The notes under the pieces are model-generated. The model was not told where the DNA came from, ran no database searches, and was given only the letters and a program-made list of their open reading frames with translations. 64,000 nucleotides of DNA from JAOPZW01 sp963788935 (GTDB taxonomy: Bacteria; Actinomycetota; Thermoleophilia; Solirubrobacterales; Solirubrobacteraceae), in contig CAWBIM010000008.1 of NCBI GenBank assembly GCA_963788935.1, forward strand, positions 1 through 64,000. The letters run 5' to 3'. The position numbers and the translations under genes were made by a program. Shown in pieces: positions 35,181 through 44,147 of this stretch (its first letter is position 1; each line of letters starts with the position of its first letter).

Positions 35181-36647
35181 TCAGCGCTCGGGCTCGCCGC
35201 CCGTCCCGACCGGCGTCGCGGCGCCCTCGCGGGCGAAGCGCCCGTCCGCGCGCGGCTCCTCGCGCGCCTCGTCCTCGTCCTCGTCCCGCCCGCGGAGCGC
35301 GGCCTCGACCTCGCGGTCGACGATCGACGGCTCGGCCAGGACGGCCTGGAAGCGCTCGTCGTCGCGCTCGTTCTGCCAGCCGGCGATCACCATCGTGGCG
35401 ACGCTGTTGCCGATCGCGTTCGTCAGCGCCCGGCCCTCGCTCATGATGCGGTCGATGCCGACCACGAGCGCGATGCCGACGGCGATCGCCTCGGCCGAGA
35501 AGAACTCGCCGCCGAAGGCCTGCAGCGACGCGGTCAGCGTCACGAGGCCCGCGCCGGTGATCCCGGCGGCGCCCTTGCTCGTGAGGATCATCAGGCCCGC
35601 GAGCGCGATCTGCTGGCCGATCGACATGTCCTGGCCCGAGGCCTGCACGATGAACAGCGCGCCGAGCGTGAGGTAGATGCAGGTGCCGTCGAGGTTGAAC
35701 GAGTAGCCCGTCGGGATCACGACGCCGACGGACTGCCGCGACGCGCCCGCCGCCTCGAGCTTCGCGAGCAGGCGCGGGAGCACGGTCTCCGACGACGAGG
35801 TGCCGACGATGATCAGGAGCTCGTCCTTGATGAGCCGGATGAGCTTGAGGATGCTGAACCCGCTCGCCCGCGCGACGAGCCCGAGGACGCCGAAGACGAA
35901 GATCGCGCACGTCCCCCAGAACGTGACCATCAGCAGCGCGAGGCTGCTCAGCGACGCGCCGCCGAACTGCGCGACGGTGAAGGCCATGCCGCCGAACGCA
36001 CCGATCGGGGCGGCCCACATGATGAGCCGGATGATGCCGAAGATCACCCGCGAGGCGGCCTCGAAGACGCCGACGATCCGCTCGCGCTGGACCCGCGGGA
36101 GGGCCGAGATCGAGGCCGCCGTGAGGAGGGCGAGGACGAGGATCTGGAGGATCTCGTTGTCGACGAAGGGCTGCAGGAAGCTCGTCGGCAGCAGGTGGCC
36201 GGTGATGAACGCGACGACGCCGGAGTCGGTCCCGGCCTCGGAGATCGACTCCTTCGCCGCCTCGCGGCCGGCCGCGCTGACCGAGCCGCTGAAGCCCGAG
36301 CCCGGCTCGACGATGTTGGCCGCGAGCAGGCCGAGGGTCAGCGCGACGACCGTCGCGCAGAAGAAGTAGCCCAGCGCCTTCAGAGCGAGGCCGCCCGCCC
36401 GGGCCATGTTGCCCAGCGAGGCGATGCCGATCACGACGGTGACGAAGATCACCGGGCCGGTGACGGTCTTGATCAGCTGGATGAACGCGTCGGCGAGCCA
36501 CTTGGCCTCCTTGGCGGCGTCGGGCGCGACGAGGCCGAACACGATGCCGAGCGCGATCGCGATCACCACCCAGACCCAGAGCTGGCCCAGCAGACGGCGG
36601 CGGCGCGGACGCGCGCCCTCGGGCGCGGCGGTGGCGGTGGCGGACAT
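35181..36647 (-). CDS. Dicarboxylate/amino acid:cation symporter (DctA/GltP family)
   Basis: The 488-residue membrane protein has the DAACS signatures: the serine-rich re-entrant loop GTSSSETVLPRLLAKLE, then VVIPTGYSFNLDGTCIYLTL and KGAAGITGAGLVTLTASL. It takes up C4-dicarboxylates or acidic amino acids with sodium or protons. The C-terminal tail is charged and poorly conserved. ATG 36647 has a strong GGGAGGAG site 4 bases upstream, so the longer open frame is not used. The 150-bp upstream region holds a GGCGGG hairpin (36666-36685) and several inverted repeats shared with the divergent Fur-like gene. Confidence 0.92.
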   Translation of the reverse strand: MSATATAAPEGARPRRRRLLGQLWVWVVIAIALGIVFGLVAPDAAKEAKWLADAFIQLIKTVTGPVIFVTVVIGIASLGNMARAGGLALKALGYFFCATVVALTLGLLAANIVEPGSGFSGSVSAAGREAAKESISEAGTDSGVVAFITGHLLPTSFLQPFVDNEILQILVLALLTAASISALPRVQRERIVGVFEAASRVIFGIIRLIMWAAPIGAFGGMAFTVAQFGGASLSSLALLMVTFWGTCAIFVFGVLGLVARASGFSILKLIRLIKDELLIIVGTSSSETVLPRLLAKLEAAGASRQSVGVVIPTGYSFNLDGTCIYLTLGALFIVQASGQDMSIGQQIALAGLMILTSKGAAGITGAGLVTLTASLQAFGGEFFSAEAIAVGIALVVGIDRIMSEGRALTNAIGNSVATMVIAGWQNERDDERFQAVLAEPSIVDREVEAALRGRDEDEDEAREEPRADGRFAREGAATPVGTGGEPER

Positions 36648-36713
36648 CGCTCCTCCCAAAGCTCGCCCGCCTCCTGATCGGCGGGTTGTCAGGGTGCTTA
36701 CCCGCAATCCGTC

Positions 36714-36775
36714 CGAATCCCGCCCGATTCGGCTGGTTCCGACACCGACCCCATCCGTGGAATCGATCCAGATCG
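36714..36775. promoter_or_regulatory. Two inverted repeats upstream of Fur-like gene
   Basis: CGAATC-N6-GATTCG (36714-36731) and CGATC-CA-GATCG (36764-36775) lie in the divergent space between the symporter and the Fur-like gene. The second ends 20 bases before the Fur-like start. They are candidate operators; the binding protein is not known. Confidence 0.45.
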
Positions 36776-36795
36776 GTTGATACGTTCGGCCGGTC

Positions 36796-37086
36796 ATGGG
36801 ACTCCGGCCACTCGAACTCGTCGACGAGCTGGAACGTCGCGGTCTGCGCACGAGCGCCCCGCACCTCGCGGTGTACCGGGCGGCCGACGAGCTGGCGGGC
36901 CAGGACGCCGCCGCGATCGTCGCCCGCGTCCGCGAGACCCTCGTGGCGGTGGACGACGAGACGGCCCGCGAGAGCCTCGAGGAGCTGACCGCCGCCGGCC
37001 TCCTGCGCCGGGTCGGGCCCGACCACGCGCCGGCCTACGAGCCGGGGGCGACCGCGCCGGGCGCGCCCGACGCGCCGCCCGCGTAG
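36796..37086 (+). CDS. Fur-like winged-helix protein without metal-binding domain
   Basis: The 96-residue protein (LVDELERRGLRTSAPHLAVY, then RAADELAGQDAAAIVARVRE, then ESLEELTAAGLLRRVG) matches the N-terminal DNA-binding half of Fur-family regulators in helix order and spacing, but the Cys/His metal and dimer domain is absent. It may be a minimal DNA-binding protein or a remnant. ATG 36796 lies close to a TACGTT hexamer, which would give a very short leader. Its last 52 bases overlap the convergent DNA methyltransferase gene. Confidence 0.6.
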   Translation: MGLRPLELVDELERRGLRTSAPHLAVYRAADELAGQDAAAIVARVRETLVAVDDETARESLEELTAAGLLRRVGPDHAPAYEPGATAPGAPDAPPA

Positions 37087-37937
37087 GCGCCCAGCCGCCG
37101 CGTCGCCACCGCGATCGCGTCCGGGCTCGAGTCCACGAGGACGAACCGCCGCCCGAGCCCGCGCGCGGCCGCGCCGAGCGTCCCCGACCCGGCGAAGAAG
37201 TCCAGGCACCACCCGTCCGGGCGCGAGGACGCGGCCACCATGCGCCGGACGATCCCTTCGGGCTTCTGGGTCGGGTAGCCGGTCCGCTCGGCCCCGTTCG
37301 TGGGGACGATCGTGTGCCACCAGGTGTCCGACGGGCGCTTGCCCCGCGCCCGCTTCTCGGGGGTCACGAGCCCCGGCGCCATGTACGGCTCGCGGTCGAC
37401 CTCGTCGTCGTCGAAGTGGTAGCGGGCCCGGTCGCGGACGTAGACGAGGATCGTGTCGTGCTTGGCCGGCCAGCGCCGGCGCGGGCGCCCGCCGTAGTCG
37501 TAGGCCCACACGATCTCGTTGAGGAAGCAGTCGCGACCGAACAGGTCGTCGAGCGCGACCTTGACGTAGTGCGACTCGTGCGGGTCGAGGTGGACGTAGA
37601 GCGTCCCGTGCTCGGCGAGCACGCGGCGGGCCTCGGCCAGCAGCGGCATGAGGAAGCCGAGGTAGTCGTCGAAGGCGTCGTCGTAGGCGAGCGCCCCGCG
37701 CGACTCCGTGCGGTAGCGCCGCCCGCCGAAGCCCGCGCGGTCGCCGTCCGCGTCGGCGATCACGCGCAGGCGCTCGCGCCGCTGGGCCCGACCGGTGTTG
37801 AACGGCGGATCGACGTAGACCATGTCGAACGCGCCGTCCGGGAGGCGGGGCAGGACACCGGCGCTGTCGCCCGCGATCAGCAGGTCCTCGCCGAGCCGGA
37901 CCCGCTCGGGCAGATCGGCGGCCTGGAGCACCCGCAT
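37035..37937 (-). CDS. Orphan DNA methyltransferase (beta-class, N6-adenine/N4-cytosine)
   Basis: The 300-residue protein has catalytic motif IV as DPPFNTG near the N-terminus and the AdoMet-binding motif I as DFFAGSGTLG near the C-terminus. That order defines the beta class (N6_N4_MTase family). The segment YPTQKPEGIVRRMV before motif I is typical. No restriction enzyme or specificity subunit is adjacent, so it may be a regulatory or orphan methylase in the manner of CcrM. Recognition sequence unknown. ATG 37937 is used; it diverges from the lytic transglycosylase gene by 27 bases. Confidence 0.88.
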   Translation of the reverse strand: MRVLQAADLPERVRLGEDLLIAGDSAGVLPRLPDGAFDMVYVDPPFNTGRAQRRERLRVIADADGDRAGFGGRRYRTESRGALAYDDAFDDYLGFLMPLLAEARRVLAEHGTLYVHLDPHESHYVKVALDDLFGRDCFLNEIVWAYDYGGRPRRRWPAKHDTILVYVRDRARYHFDDDEVDREPYMAPGLVTPEKRARGKRPSDTWWHTIVPTNGAERTGYPTQKPEGIVRRMVAASSRPDGWCLDFFAGSGTLGAAARGLGRRFVLVDSSPDAIAVATRRLGAYAGGASGAPGAVAPGS

Positions 37938-37964
37938 CGCTCGCCAGCCTACGCTGGGGGGCGG

Positions 37965-39353
37965 ATGCGGTTGCGCCTGGCCCTCATCGTGCTGGCGGTG
38001 GCGACGGCGGCCGTGGCGGCCGTCGTCGTGCTGTCGCGCGGCCCCGACACGCCCCGCACGCTCACCCCCGGAGCGGGCAACACGGAGACCACCGAGGACC
38101 CGCTCGCGTGGGAGCCCGACAAGCGCGCGGAGCTCGAGCGGCGCGCGGCCGACGGCCTCGCGCACGTCCTCTACGCCAAGAGCCCCGGCGGCGTCGTGCT
38201 GTCGGCGTCGCGCACGGCGACGTTCCGCCCGGTCGTCGAGCGGGTCGCGAAACGCTCGCACCTCGACCCCGACGTCCTCGAGGGCATCGTCATGCTCGAG
38301 AGCGCGGGCCGGCCGGACGCCCAGGCCTCGAACGACCTCGACGGCGCGGTCGGGCTGACGCAGATCCTCGCCGAGACCGGCCAGAACCTCCTCGGGATGC
38401 GCATCGACGTGCGCCGCAGCGAGCGCCTGACCCGCGGCATCCAGCGCGGACGGAAGGTCGCGGCCCGCCTGCGCGAGCGCCGCCGGGTCGACGAGCGCTT
38501 CGACCCCGCCAAGGCGATCGCCGCGACCGCGCGCTACCTGCAGATCGCCAACGAGCGCCTGGGCCGCGACGACCTGGCCGTCGCCGCGTACCACATGGGG
38601 ATCGGCAACATGCAGAGCGCGCTCGCCGCCTACGGCAAGGCGGACATCCCCTACGCGCAGCTCTTCTTCGACTCCACGCCGCTGCGGCACGCGCGGGCGT
38701 GGCGCATCCTCGCGCGGCTCGGCGACGACTCCTCGACCTACCTCTGGCGGGTCATGGCGGCCGAGGAGATCATGCGCCTGTACCGCGAGGACCCCGCCGG
38801 CCTCGCGCGCCGGGCGGAGCTCCAGGGCCGCAAGGCGTCAGCCGAGGAGGTGCTGCACCCGTCCGACCGCACCGCGCCGTTCCGCGACCCGTTCGCGGTC
38901 GGCCGCGCCCGCGCGGCCGGGCAGCTCACCGGCCTCGACGCCCGCCGCCTGGCCCGCTCCGGCGTGCGGATCGACCGCACGATGGGCGAGCTCGCCGGGC
39001 GCCTGCACCAGTCGCCGCGGCTGTATCGCGCGCTGCGCCCCCAGGCGCTGAAGATCCTCGAGGTCATCGGCGCGGGCACCCGCGCGATCGCCCACTCCGG
39101 CCCGCTCGTCGTGACGAGCACGGTGCGCGACATCCGCTACCAGCGCGTGCTCGCCGCCCGCAACATCGAGGCGACGCGCAACTTCTCCCTGCACACGACG
39201 GGCTGGGCCTTCGACATCTCGCGGACCTACCGCTCGCGGGCCCAGGCGCTCGCGTTCCAGTTCATGCTCGACCGGCTGACCGCGCTGAACATGATCGCGT
39301 GGGTCCGCGAGCCCGGCGCGATCCACGTCACGGTCGCGGCGCCCGCGAGCTGA
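37965..39353 (+). CDS. Lytic transglycosylase with C-terminal DUF5715-like domain
   Basis: The 462-residue protein has a signal or anchor helix (LALIVLAVATAAVAAVVVLS) and an SLT domain with catalytic Glu in IVMLESAGRPDAQASNDLDG, then AVGLTQIL and VAAYHMGIGNM. The second domain (VTSTVRDIRYQRVLAARNIE, then HTTGWAFDISRTY) looks like a DUF5715/M15-type peptidase-like domain. It should cleave cell-wall glycan strands outside the membrane. The start is ATG 37965. It is convergent with transketolase (17-base gap). Confidence 0.85.
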   Translation: MRLRLALIVLAVATAAVAAVVVLSRGPDTPRTLTPGAGNTETTEDPLAWEPDKRAELERRAADGLAHVLYAKSPGGVVLSASRTATFRPVVERVAKRSHLDPDVLEGIVMLESAGRPDAQASNDLDGAVGLTQILAETGQNLLGMRIDVRRSERLTRGIQRGRKVAARLRERRRVDERFDPAKAIAATARYLQIANERLGRDDLAVAAYHMGIGNMQSALAAYGKADIPYAQLFFDSTPLRHARAWRILARLGDDSSTYLWRVMAAEEIMRLYREDPAGLARRAELQGRKASAEEVLHPSDRTAPFRDPFAVGRARAAGQLTGLDARRLARSGVRIDRTMGELAGRLHQSPRLYRALRPQALKILEVIGAGTRAIAHSGPLVVTSTVRDIRYQRVLAARNIEATRNFSLHTTGWAFDISRTYRSRAQALAFQFMLDRLTALNMIAWVREPGAIHVTVAAPAS

Positions 39354-39370
39354 GGCCTCTCGCCGACGGT

Positions 39371-41366
39371 CTACGGACGCACCGCCGCGACGAGCTCGAC
39401 CGCGGCGCCGGCGACGGCGCCCGGGGTGATCCCGAGGCGCTCGAGGACCTCCGGCCCCGGCGCCGAGGCCCCGAAGCGGTCGATCGAGACCGCCCGGTCG
39501 ACCCAGCGCTCCCAGCCCTGGCCGATCCCCGCCTCGACCGAGACCGACGGCAGGCCGGGCGGCAGGACCGCGTCGCGGTAGGCCTCGTCCTGGGCGGCGA
39601 ACAGCTCCCAGCTGGGCATGGACACGACCCGCGCGCGGATGCCGTCGGCCGCGAGCTGGTCGGCCGCCGCGATCGCGACCGACAGCTCCGAGCCCGTCCC
39701 GACGATCACGGCGGCCGGGTCCTCGACGTCGCGCAGGACGTACGCGCCGCGGGCGACGCCCTCGTCCGACGCCTCGGCGAGCACGGGGAGGTCCTGGCGC
39801 GAGAGCACGAGGACCGCCGGCCCCTCGAGGTCCTCGAGGATCGTGCGCCAGGCCGCGGCGGTCTCGTTCGCGTCGCCCGGCCGGATGACGGTCAGGCCCG
39901 GGATCGCGCGCAGCGCCGCGAGGTGCTCGACCGGCTGATGCGTCGGCCCGTCCTCGCCGAGGCCGACCGAGTCGTGCGTGTAGACCCAGGCGACGGGCAG
40001 CGCCGTGAGCGCGCTCAGGCGCACCGCGCCGCGCATGTAGTCGGCGAACTGCAGGAAGGTCGAGCCGTACGGCCGCACGATCCCGCCGTGCGCGCACATG
40101 CCGTTGACCGACGCGCCCATGCCGTGCTCGCGCACGCCGAAGAACAGGTTGCGGTGCGCGTGGTCGCGGCGTGTAGCGCTGGTCGTCGCCGCCGGGGAAC
40201 TCGGTCTTCGTCGACTCGCTGAGGTCGGCGGCGCCGCCGACCATCGTCGGGACGTAGTCGGCGAACGCGGCCATCGCCTTCTGGCCGGCGGCGCGGGTCG
40301 CGAGCTTGTCCTTGCCCCAGTCGACGTCGCGCAGCGCGTCGGCGACGCCCGGCAGCGGGCGCCCGGCCCACGCGGCGTCCCACTCGGCCGCGCGGTCTGC
40401 GTCCTGCTCGCGCCACTGGCGGAAGCGCCGGTCCCACTCGCCCTGGAGCGCGCCGCCGCGGGCGACGACGCTGAAGTGCTCGTAGACGCCGTCGGGGACG
40501 AGGAAGTGCGCGTCCGGGTCCCAGCCGAGGACCTCCTTCGTCGCGCGGACCTCGTCCTCGCCGAGCGGCGAGCCGTGGGCCTTGCTCGTGTTCTGCTTGT
40601 TCGGCGACGGCCAGCCGATGATCGACCGCACGCGGATGAGCGAGGGCCGGTCCTCCTCGCGCATGGCCTTGTCGATCGCGACCTCGAGCTCGTTGAGGTC
40701 GTTGGCGTCGTCGACCTGCTGGACGTGCCAGCGGTAGGCCTCGAAGCGCTTCGTGACGTCCTCGCCCGCGTAGCTCCACTCCGTCGGGCCGTCGAGCGAG
40801 ATGCGGTTGTCGTCGTAGAGATAGACCATCCGCCCGAGCCCGAGGTGGCCGGCGAGCGAGGCGGCCTCGGCCGCGACGCCCTCCATCAGGTCGCCGTCGG
40901 AGACGATCGCGAACACGCGGTGGTCCTGGACCTCGCGGCCGTAGTGCTCGCGCAGGAAGCGCTCGGCGATCGCCATGCCGACGCCGTTGCCGAAGCCCTG
41001 GCCGAGCGGGCCGGTGGTCACCTCGACGCCGGGCGTGACGTGGACGCGGTCGCGCTCCGGGTGGCCGGGCGTCAGCGAGCCCCACTGGCGGAAGCGCTTG
41101 ATCTCCTCCAGCGGCAGGTCGTAGCCGGAGAGGTGCAGCACGGCGTACAGCAGCATCGAGCCGTGGCCCGCGCTGAGGACGAAGCGGTCGCGGTCGGGCC
41201 ACTGCGGGTCGCGCGGGTTGTGCTCCATGATCCGCTGGAAGAGCAGGTACGCCGCCGGGGCCATGGCCATCGGCATGCCGGGGTGGCCGGAGTTCGCCTG
41301 CTGCACCGCGTCCATCGCGAGCGTCCGGATCGTGTCGATGCTGAGGCGTTCGATGTCTTGGGTCAC
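39371..41366 (-). CDS. tkt: Transketolase, frameshifted
   Basis: The restored protein of about 665 residues is a full thiamine-diphosphate transketolase of the pentose phosphate pathway. Motifs: MDAVQQANSGHPGMPMAMAP, GPLGQGFGNGVGMAIAER, the TPP-magnesium motif GDLMEGVAAEAAS, DDNRISLDGPTEWSYAGEDV, AHGSPLGEDEV, FFGVREHGMGASVNGM with the catalytic glutamate, and THDSVGLGEDGPTHQPVEHL. A missing base near 40168-40171 (between QRYTPR and DHAHRN) splits the frame. The ATG is only 24 bases from the divergent pyrophosphatase start, with a GATACT hexamer that would give a leaderless mRNA. Confidence 0.92.
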
Positions 41367-41390
41367 GGCCGCGTAGTATCACGCAGCCCC

Positions 41391-42056
41391 ATGGCCGAAA
41401 ACTTCCACTGCCTCGTCGAGATCCCCAAGGGCAGCCGGAACAAGTACGAATGGGACGAGGAGCTGCAGGCGATCAAGCTCGACCGGTTCCTGTTCGCCTC
41501 GGTCGTCTATCCCACGGACTACGGCTTCATCCCGCAGACGCTGGGCGAGGACGGCGACCCGCTCGACGCGATGGTCGTCGTGACCGAGCCGACGTTCCCC
41601 GGATGCATGATCCCCGTGAAGGTCATCGCGCTCTTCCGGATGCGCGACGACAAGGGCGTCGACGACAAGGTCGTGTGCGTCCCCCAGCACGACCCGAACT
41701 GGCGCCACGTCGAGAAGCTCGAGGACCTGAGCGTGACGCTGCGCGACGAGATCTCGCACTTCTTCTCGATCTACAAGCAGCCCGAGGGGATCGCGGTGAA
41801 GGTCGACGGCTGGTTCCCGCGCGACCAGGCGATCGAGATCATCGAGGAGGCCAAGGCGCGCTACCGCGAGGAGGGCGATGGGCAGCCCGAGGCCGGTCCG
41901 CCGCCCGGCGAGGGCGACGACGACGCGGACGCCGAGGACGAAGCGGCTCCCAGCGACGACGCGGACACGGACGACGCGGACACGGAGGCCGACGCGACCG
42001 ACGGCGACGACGCCGACAGCCCCGCCTCCGAGGACGCCGCCGACCCGAAGTCCTAG
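41391..42056 (+). CDS. ppa: Inorganic pyrophosphatase with acidic C-terminal tail
   Basis: The 221-residue protein is a soluble family I pyrophosphatase. EIPKGSRNKYEWD and the metal-binding DYGFIPQTLGEDGDPLDAMV are present. The catalytic core ends near residue 165. The last 50 or so residues are a low-complexity tail of Asp, Glu, Ala and Thr, an unusual extension. ATG 41391. A TAGTAT hexamer at 41374-41379 would put the start site about 5 bases before the ATG. It divides a tight intergenic region with tkt and overlaps the convergent response-regulator gene by 4 bases. Confidence 0.93.
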   Translation: MAENFHCLVEIPKGSRNKYEWDEELQAIKLDRFLFASVVYPTDYGFIPQTLGEDGDPLDAMVVVTEPTFPGCMIPVKVIALFRMRDDKGVDDKVVCVPQHDPNWRHVEKLEDLSVTLRDEISHFFSIYKQPEGIAVKVDGWFPRDQAIEIIEEAKARYREEGDGQPEAGPPPGEGDDDADAEDEAAPSDDADTDDADTEADATDGDDADSPASEDAADPKS

Positions 42057-42424
42057 TCGCGCGCGACGGCCCGGCCGGCCTCGCGCAGGGTCCGCCGGAC
42101 CGTCTCGATGTCCGCGGTCTTCGGCAGATACGCCGCGACCTCGTCGGCGACGCCGTCCAGTCGTTCGGGGCCGAACCCGGACAGCACGACGATCGCCGCG
42201 GCCGGCGCGACGCGGCGCAGCTCGGTGACCACCGCGGCCGCGCCCGGGCCGGGCATGCCGATGTCGAGCAGCACGACGTCGGGCTGGAGCGCGCCCGCGA
42301 GGGCGAGCACGGCGTCGCCGTCGGCCGCCTCGCCGAGGACCTCGAGGTCCTCGTCGTCGTGGAGCGCGTCGCGCAGCAGCGCCCGCATGTCCGGCGCGTC
42401 GTCGCACACGATCAGGCGTGTCAC
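42053..42424 (-). CDS. Single-domain response regulator
   Basis: The 123-residue receiver domain has acidic DD at residues 8-9, phospho-acceptor Asp54 (VVLLDIGMPG), and the conserved Lys in AAYLPKTADIE. There is no output domain. It is coupled to the upstream histidine kinase by a GTGA overlap (42421-42424). Such stand-alone receivers act by protein interaction or in phosphorelays. Confidence 0.88.
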   Translation of the reverse strand: MTRLIVCDDAPDMRALLRDALHDDEDLEVLGEAADGDAVLALAGALQPDVVLLDIGMPGPGAAAVVTELRRVAPAAAIVVLSGFGPERLDGVADEVAAYLPKTADIETVRRTLREAGRAVARD

Positions 42425-43149
42425 GCCGGGGCCTCCGGGAGCAGGACGACGATCACGCAGCCGTCGCTGCGGCCGGTGTGGGCCCACACCGAGCCGCCGT
42501 GGCGCTCGGCGATCCGCCGCGCGATCGGCATGCTCACCCCGGCCCCGGTCGCGGGGCCCGTGCCGCGCGGGGTCGCGAAGGGCTGGAACAGCTCGGCCGC
42601 GGCCGCGGGGTCGAGCGCGGGGCCGCTGTCCTCGACCTCGATCCGGACCCCGGCGGGTCGTCGCACACCGGAGATCTCGACGCGCCCGGGGCCGTCGCCG
42701 ATCGCCGCGAGCGCGCCCCGGAGCAGGTGATGGAAGAGGCGTTCGAGCAGCGCGGGGTCGGCGACGAGGTCGGGCAGGTCGCCGAGCTCGACCGCGATGT
42801 CCGCGTCGGTCAGCGGCCCGGCCAGCGCCCCGGCGGCGGCGCGGGCGGCCCCGGCGGCCGCCACCGGCGCGCGCCGTAGCGGCGCCGCGTCGAGCCCGGT
42901 CAGCTCGAGCAGGTCGTCGACGAACAGGCGCATGCGGTCGAGGCCGCGCTCGAGCCCGTCGAGCGCGGCGTCGCCGTCGGGACCGAGCGGGTCGGCGAAG
43001 CGCTCCCGCAGGAGCGTCGCGTAGCCGCCCGTGATGCTCAGCCCCGTGCCGAGGGCATGGGCTGCCCGCGCCGCGAAGGCGTCGAGCAGCACGTCCTCTC
43101 CCGTCCGCGCAGACCGCCCGCCTCCGGCGGCGACTGCGCGGCGGCTCAT
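42421..43149 (-). CDS. Histidine kinase with degenerate ATPase N-box
   Basis: The 242-residue protein lacks membrane helices. It has a HisKA-like dimerisation segment with His31 (RAAHALGTGLSITGGYATLL) and a HATPase domain with VEDSGPALDP and GTGPATGAGVSMPIARRIAE. In the N-box, LFHHLLRGALAAI replaces the usual Asn-containing motif; the Asn that holds magnesium-ATP seems missing, so activity is doubtful. The ATG overlaps the stop of the NarL-type regulator (ATGA) and its own stop overlaps the next receiver gene. It is soluble and probably works with both regulators. Confidence 0.8.
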   Translation of the reverse strand: MSRRAVAAGGGRSARTGEDVLLDAFAARAAHALGTGLSITGGYATLLRERFADPLGPDGDAALDGLERGLDRMRLFVDDLLELTGLDAAPLRRAPVAAAGAARAAAGALAGPLTDADIAVELGDLPDLVADPALLERLFHHLLRGALAAIGDGPGRVEISGVRRPAGVRIEVEDSGPALDPAAAAELFQPFATPRGTGPATGAGVSMPIARRIAERHGGSVWAHTGRSDGCVIVVLLPEAPA

Positions 43150-43880
43150 GCGGCCGCGGCCTCGATGCGCTCGAGCCCGTCGTCGGCGAGCGCGAGGTCG
43201 GCCCGCAACCGGCGCGCCTCCTCCACGGCCGCCTGGCGCGAGCGCACGCCGAGCTTGCGCAGCAGGTTCTTGATGTGCGAGCGGACCGTCTCCGACGAGA
43301 GCACGAGCGCATCGGCGATCTCGTCCGTCGACTGCCCGTCGCACAGGAGATCGAGCACCTCCCACTCGCGCGGCGTCAGGCGGCTGCGCACCGGACGGAT
43401 GCCCGCGCCGTCGGCCCGCGTGCGGCGGATCGTGTCGACGAGGCGCATCGTCAGGCGCCGCGAGACGAGCGCCTCGCCCGCGACGGCGCCGCGCAGTGCC
43501 CGCGGGAGCGCCTCGACGCCCGCGCGCTTGTTCAGGAACCCCGAGGCGCCGGCGCGCAGGCCGACGATCCCGACCTCGTCGTCGTCGGACGACGTGAGGA
43601 TCACGACCTCGACGTCGGGCTCGCGCGCGAGGATCCGGCGCGTCGCCTGGATGCCGTCGAACTCCGGCATCACGAGGTCCATCAGGACGATGTCCGGCTT
43701 GTAGTACAGGCTCAGCTCGACGGCCTCGCGGCCGTTGGCGGCCTCGGCGATCACGATGATCCCGCCGGCCTCGAGCGCATCACGCACCACGCGACGCGCG
43801 AGTGGATCGTCATCCGCGACGATCACGCGCAACGCCACATCGTGTCGGGCACCGTCGGCTTCCTCCGGCATGTGCCGCAT
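43146..43880 (-). CDS. NarL/FixJ-family response regulator
   Basis: The 244-residue protein has a receiver with DDD near residue 23, phospho-acceptor Asp68 (IVLMDLVMPEFDG), the Lys in GFLNKRAG, and a LuxR-type HTH (LTPREWEVLDLLCDGQSTDE, then IADALVLSSETVRSHIKNLL). ATG 43880 was chosen because AGGGGG lies 8 bases upstream; a TTG two codons earlier and an ATG three codons later are also possible. It is the first gene of a three-gene operon (NarL regulator, kinase, receiver) linked by 4-base overlaps. Confidence 0.88.
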   Translation of the reverse strand: MRHMPEEADGARHDVALRVIVADDDPLARRVVRDALEAGGIIVIAEAANGREAVELSLYYKPDIVLMDLVMPEFDGIQATRRILAREPDVEVVILTSSDDDEVGIVGLRAGASGFLNKRAGVEALPRALRGAVAGEALVSRRLTMRLVDTIRRTRADGAGIRPVRSRLTPREWEVLDLLCDGQSTDEIADALVLSSETVRSHIKNLLRKLGVRSRQAAVEEARRLRADLALADDGLERIEAAAA

Positions 43881-44147
43881 GTTCAAACCCCCTTATGTCT
43901 TCGCCCATGGGTCATGCAGAGCCCATGAACTGCAGCCCCTCTCGGGGCCCCCAAGTCAGGGCGCCATCCGATGTCGCGCCCTACGACCCGGAATTCTGAC
44001 GGATCTGTGCAAAAGCTGCGAGGGAGTTTCCTACCCCGAAACGTGAACATTGGATGGATTTGCCCACCCGCGGGCACACCCGGCAGCTTGCGTCGGGTAC
44101 CGTCCCGGCCCTCCCCCCGCACCGACGACCGACGGAGGATCGCCACG
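43881..44147. other. AT-richer divergent control region
   Basis: This 267-bp space between the NarL-type operon and the hybrid kinase has noticeably fewer G/C bases than its surroundings and holds short stems (for example CCCCTCTCGGGG). I searched by eye for a cyclic-di-GMP or other known riboswitch core and could not support one. It should contain the promoters of both transcripts. Confidence 0.5.

Noticed and set aside
43881..44147. Possible cyclic-di-GMP or other riboswitch in the divergent region of the signalling cluster
   Set aside because: I could not match any conserved riboswitch core or a consistent pair of stems by eye, so it is only noted as a control region.
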